Assembly: GCF_907164905.1 (NCBI RefSeq)
Contig: NZ_CAJRAF010000001.1
Span: 531,001 to 595,000 of the forward strand
DNA: 64,000 nt
Direction: 5' to 3'
Origin: Dyadobacter sp. CECT 9275
GTDB lineage: Bacteria > Bacteroidota > Bacteroidia > Cytophagales > Spirosomataceae
In this document: positions 63,043 through 64,000 of the stretch, one piece after another
Layout: every line of letters starts with the position of its first letter
Position numbering within the stretch: the first letter of the stretch is position 1
Translations under genes and position numbers: made by a program
The notes under the pieces: model-generated
The model's database searches: none
What the model saw: only the letters and a program-made list of their open reading frames with translations
What the model was told of the DNA's origin: nothing

Positions 63043-63510
63043 ATGATAAAAAGTAAAATCCCTGTTCTTTATGTGACGCTGGTGCTGGCAATGACATTCG
63101 CAGTATCCGATGCTTTTCCGCAAATGCCCATCGGCAGTTTCTATGGCGGTCGGTTGCTTCTGAACGGCAAGCCGTTTGATGCAAATCATTTTCCTGATGT
63201 TGGCAGAGGTGTCCTCACCCTTGTGAAGGAGGACCCGCAATCGGGAAAAACGCCGCTGATTACATTTTACGCCTATATAAAACGGGCCGGTAAAATCATT
63301 GATGCTCACTCGTACGCGCACAATCATCCCGTGGAAAAGGTTGAAATCGCAGAACTTTTAAAGTCTGCTAAGGCGGGTGACGTGCTGATCATTGACCCGG
63401 CAAATCCGGCCGACAAGGTTGGCAGAAGCGTAATAACCGTGGTACATAGGCCTGTTCTGCCTGCTTTTCAATGGTTTTATGTGCTGAATAAAAACGGCAA
63501 GGACTGTTAG
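63043..63510 (+). CDS. Exported hypothetical protein (155 aa)
   Basis: A signal peptide (about 1-27, ending SDAFPQ) is followed by a 125-residue domain of beta-strand character with MPIGSFYGGRLLLNGKPFDA, ITFYAYIKRAGKIIDAHSYA, VEIAELLKSAKAGDVLIIDP and SVITVVHRPVLPAF. It has a single Cys, the final residue. I do not recognise a family. The following partial gene starts six bases after its stop, so the two form an operon. The pair is divergent from thrA, 293 bases away. A role as a periplasmic partner of the downstream gene is a guess. Confidence 0.6.
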   Translation: MIKSKIPVLYVTLVLAMTFAVSDAFPQMPIGSFYGGRLLLNGKPFDANHFPDVGRGVLTLVKEDPQSGKTPLITFYAYIKRAGKIIDAHSYAHNHPVEKVEIAELLKSAKAGDVLIIDPANPADKVGRSVITVVHRPVLPAFQWFYVLNKNGKDC

Positions 63511-63516
63511 AAAAGG

Positions 63517-64000
63517 ATGGATTTTAATAAATTTGAACTGTATCCATACACTGAATCTTATCAGATGCTGAAATCCGGTAATAAACTTTTTAAGTGGCAT
63601 TTTGGCATCTGCATGGTGCTGTCAGTTTTGGGCTATCACGGTGTATGGGCAAATAATGAGTCGATCCGTTTTGCGGAAAAGGCAAACCTGGCCATTCGCC
63701 GGACGGTTCATCATTTAATTACCGCGAACGGCGACTCTACTTCGCGCATTGCTCCGGTTGTTCAGCAAGATGCACACACCTTTACCATTCGGCTCGACAG
63801 TATTTTTGATTACCGCAAGCTCCCCAATCTACTTCAGCAATCACTGGATCAGTATGGTATCAATCAAGGGTACGACGTTGTAATCTTGAAGGATGAAACC
63901 AGGGAGGTGGAGCTTGGATACAGTTTTTTGGACCTTAAGCAAAAAGGAGGAGTACCCTGCAGGACGCGTAGGCAGGTACCCGGGTCCTACAGTTTGAAAA
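63517..64000 (+). CDS. Exported hypothetical protein, N-terminal part (runs off the window)
   Basis: The ATG at 63517 follows GG in AAAAGG, a fair ribosome site, and the frame stays open to the window end for 161 codons. A single hydrophobic segment at about residues 27-46 (WHFGICMVLSVLGYHGVWAN) looks like a signal peptide or anchor after an atypically long N-terminus; an internal ATG at residue 17 or 33 may be the real start. The domain that follows has FTIRLDSIFDYRKLPNLLQQ and YDVVILKDETREVELGYSFL. The 3' end is missing. I do not recognise a family. Confidence 0.6.
   Translation, partial: MDFNKFELYPYTESYQMLKSGNKLFKWHFGICMVLSVLGYHGVWANNESIRFAEKANLAIRRTVHHLITANGDSTSRIAPVVQQDAHTFTIRLDSIFDYRKLPNLLQQSLDQYGINQGYDVVILKDETREVELGYSFLDLKQKGGVPCRTRRQVPGSYSLK

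Noticed and set aside
1..64000. tRNA, rRNA, CRISPR, insertion sequence or prophage
   Set aside because: Intergenic regions were scanned by eye for tRNA-like cloverleaves, regular repeats, transposase frames and terminal inverted repeats; none was convincing.

Overview
The window reads as a chromosomal segment of a Bacteroidota bacterium of the order Cytophagales, most like Dyadobacter or a close relative (Spirosomaceae). This rests on gene content: two SusC/SusD pairs, SprA (type IX secretion, T9SS), GldF, a T9SS C-terminal sorting domain, DUF4199 proteins, ThrA fusion, and Bacteroidota-type -7 promoter boxes (TAnnTTTG). The genus is inferred, not proven. No tRNA, rRNA, CRISPR array, insertion sequence or prophage was seen.

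Region 1 (1-13.6 kb) is carbohydrate oriented. It opens with the end of an RbsA-like ABC ATPase and its RbsC-like permease, then a small coiled protein, thiamine pyrophosphokinase, an M1 peptidase and a kelch protein. A LacI-family regulator (minus strand) is divergent from a GH35-like/DUF5597 glycosidase, followed by a SusC/SusD pair. The promoter regions of the glycosidase and of susC are recognisably homologous over about 115 bp and share a 26-bp operator-like element.

Region 2 (13.6-26.7 kb) is a second polysaccharide utilisation locus on the minus strand: a propeller/triple-tyrosine/LuxR membrane regulator, then susC, susD, a LamG lipoprotein and two glucoamylase-family (GH144-like) enzymes. 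Beta-1,2-glucan is the best guess for its substrate. A divergent porin-like gene lies upstream.

Region 3 (26.7-48.8 kb) is mostly core genes: mdh, a DUF1232 protein, tatA, gatA, an MltD-type transglycosylase, ruvA-sprA-gcvH, a dihydroorotase homologue that has lost its metal-binding histidines, two DUF4199 membrane proteins, gldF without gldG, an ECF sigma/anti-sigma pair, purQ, an MscS channel and ahcY.

Region 4 (48.8-64 kb) has a nearly 1-kb gene-poor stretch, a three-gene cluster of unknown function (two membrane proteins flanking a STAS-like protein), an ahpC-ahpD peroxide-defence pair, murF, a secreted FG-GAP protein with a T9SS sorting domain, a Tat-exported Gfo/Idh/MocA oxidoreductase, a DUF4136 lipoprotein, thrB and thrA without thrC, and an unrecognised exported pair that runs off the window.

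Functional links: SprA is the translocon of the system that would export the FG-GAP protein, and TatA belongs to the pathway used by the RR-signal oxidoreductase. The LacI regulator probably controls both itself and region 1's glycosidase and SusCD. The propeller/LuxR regulator probably controls region 2. The most interesting items are the duplicated regulatory block, the GH144-type locus with its kinase-less membrane regulator, the degenerate dihydroorotase, orphan gldF, and the unknown cluster at 49.7-51.5 kb.
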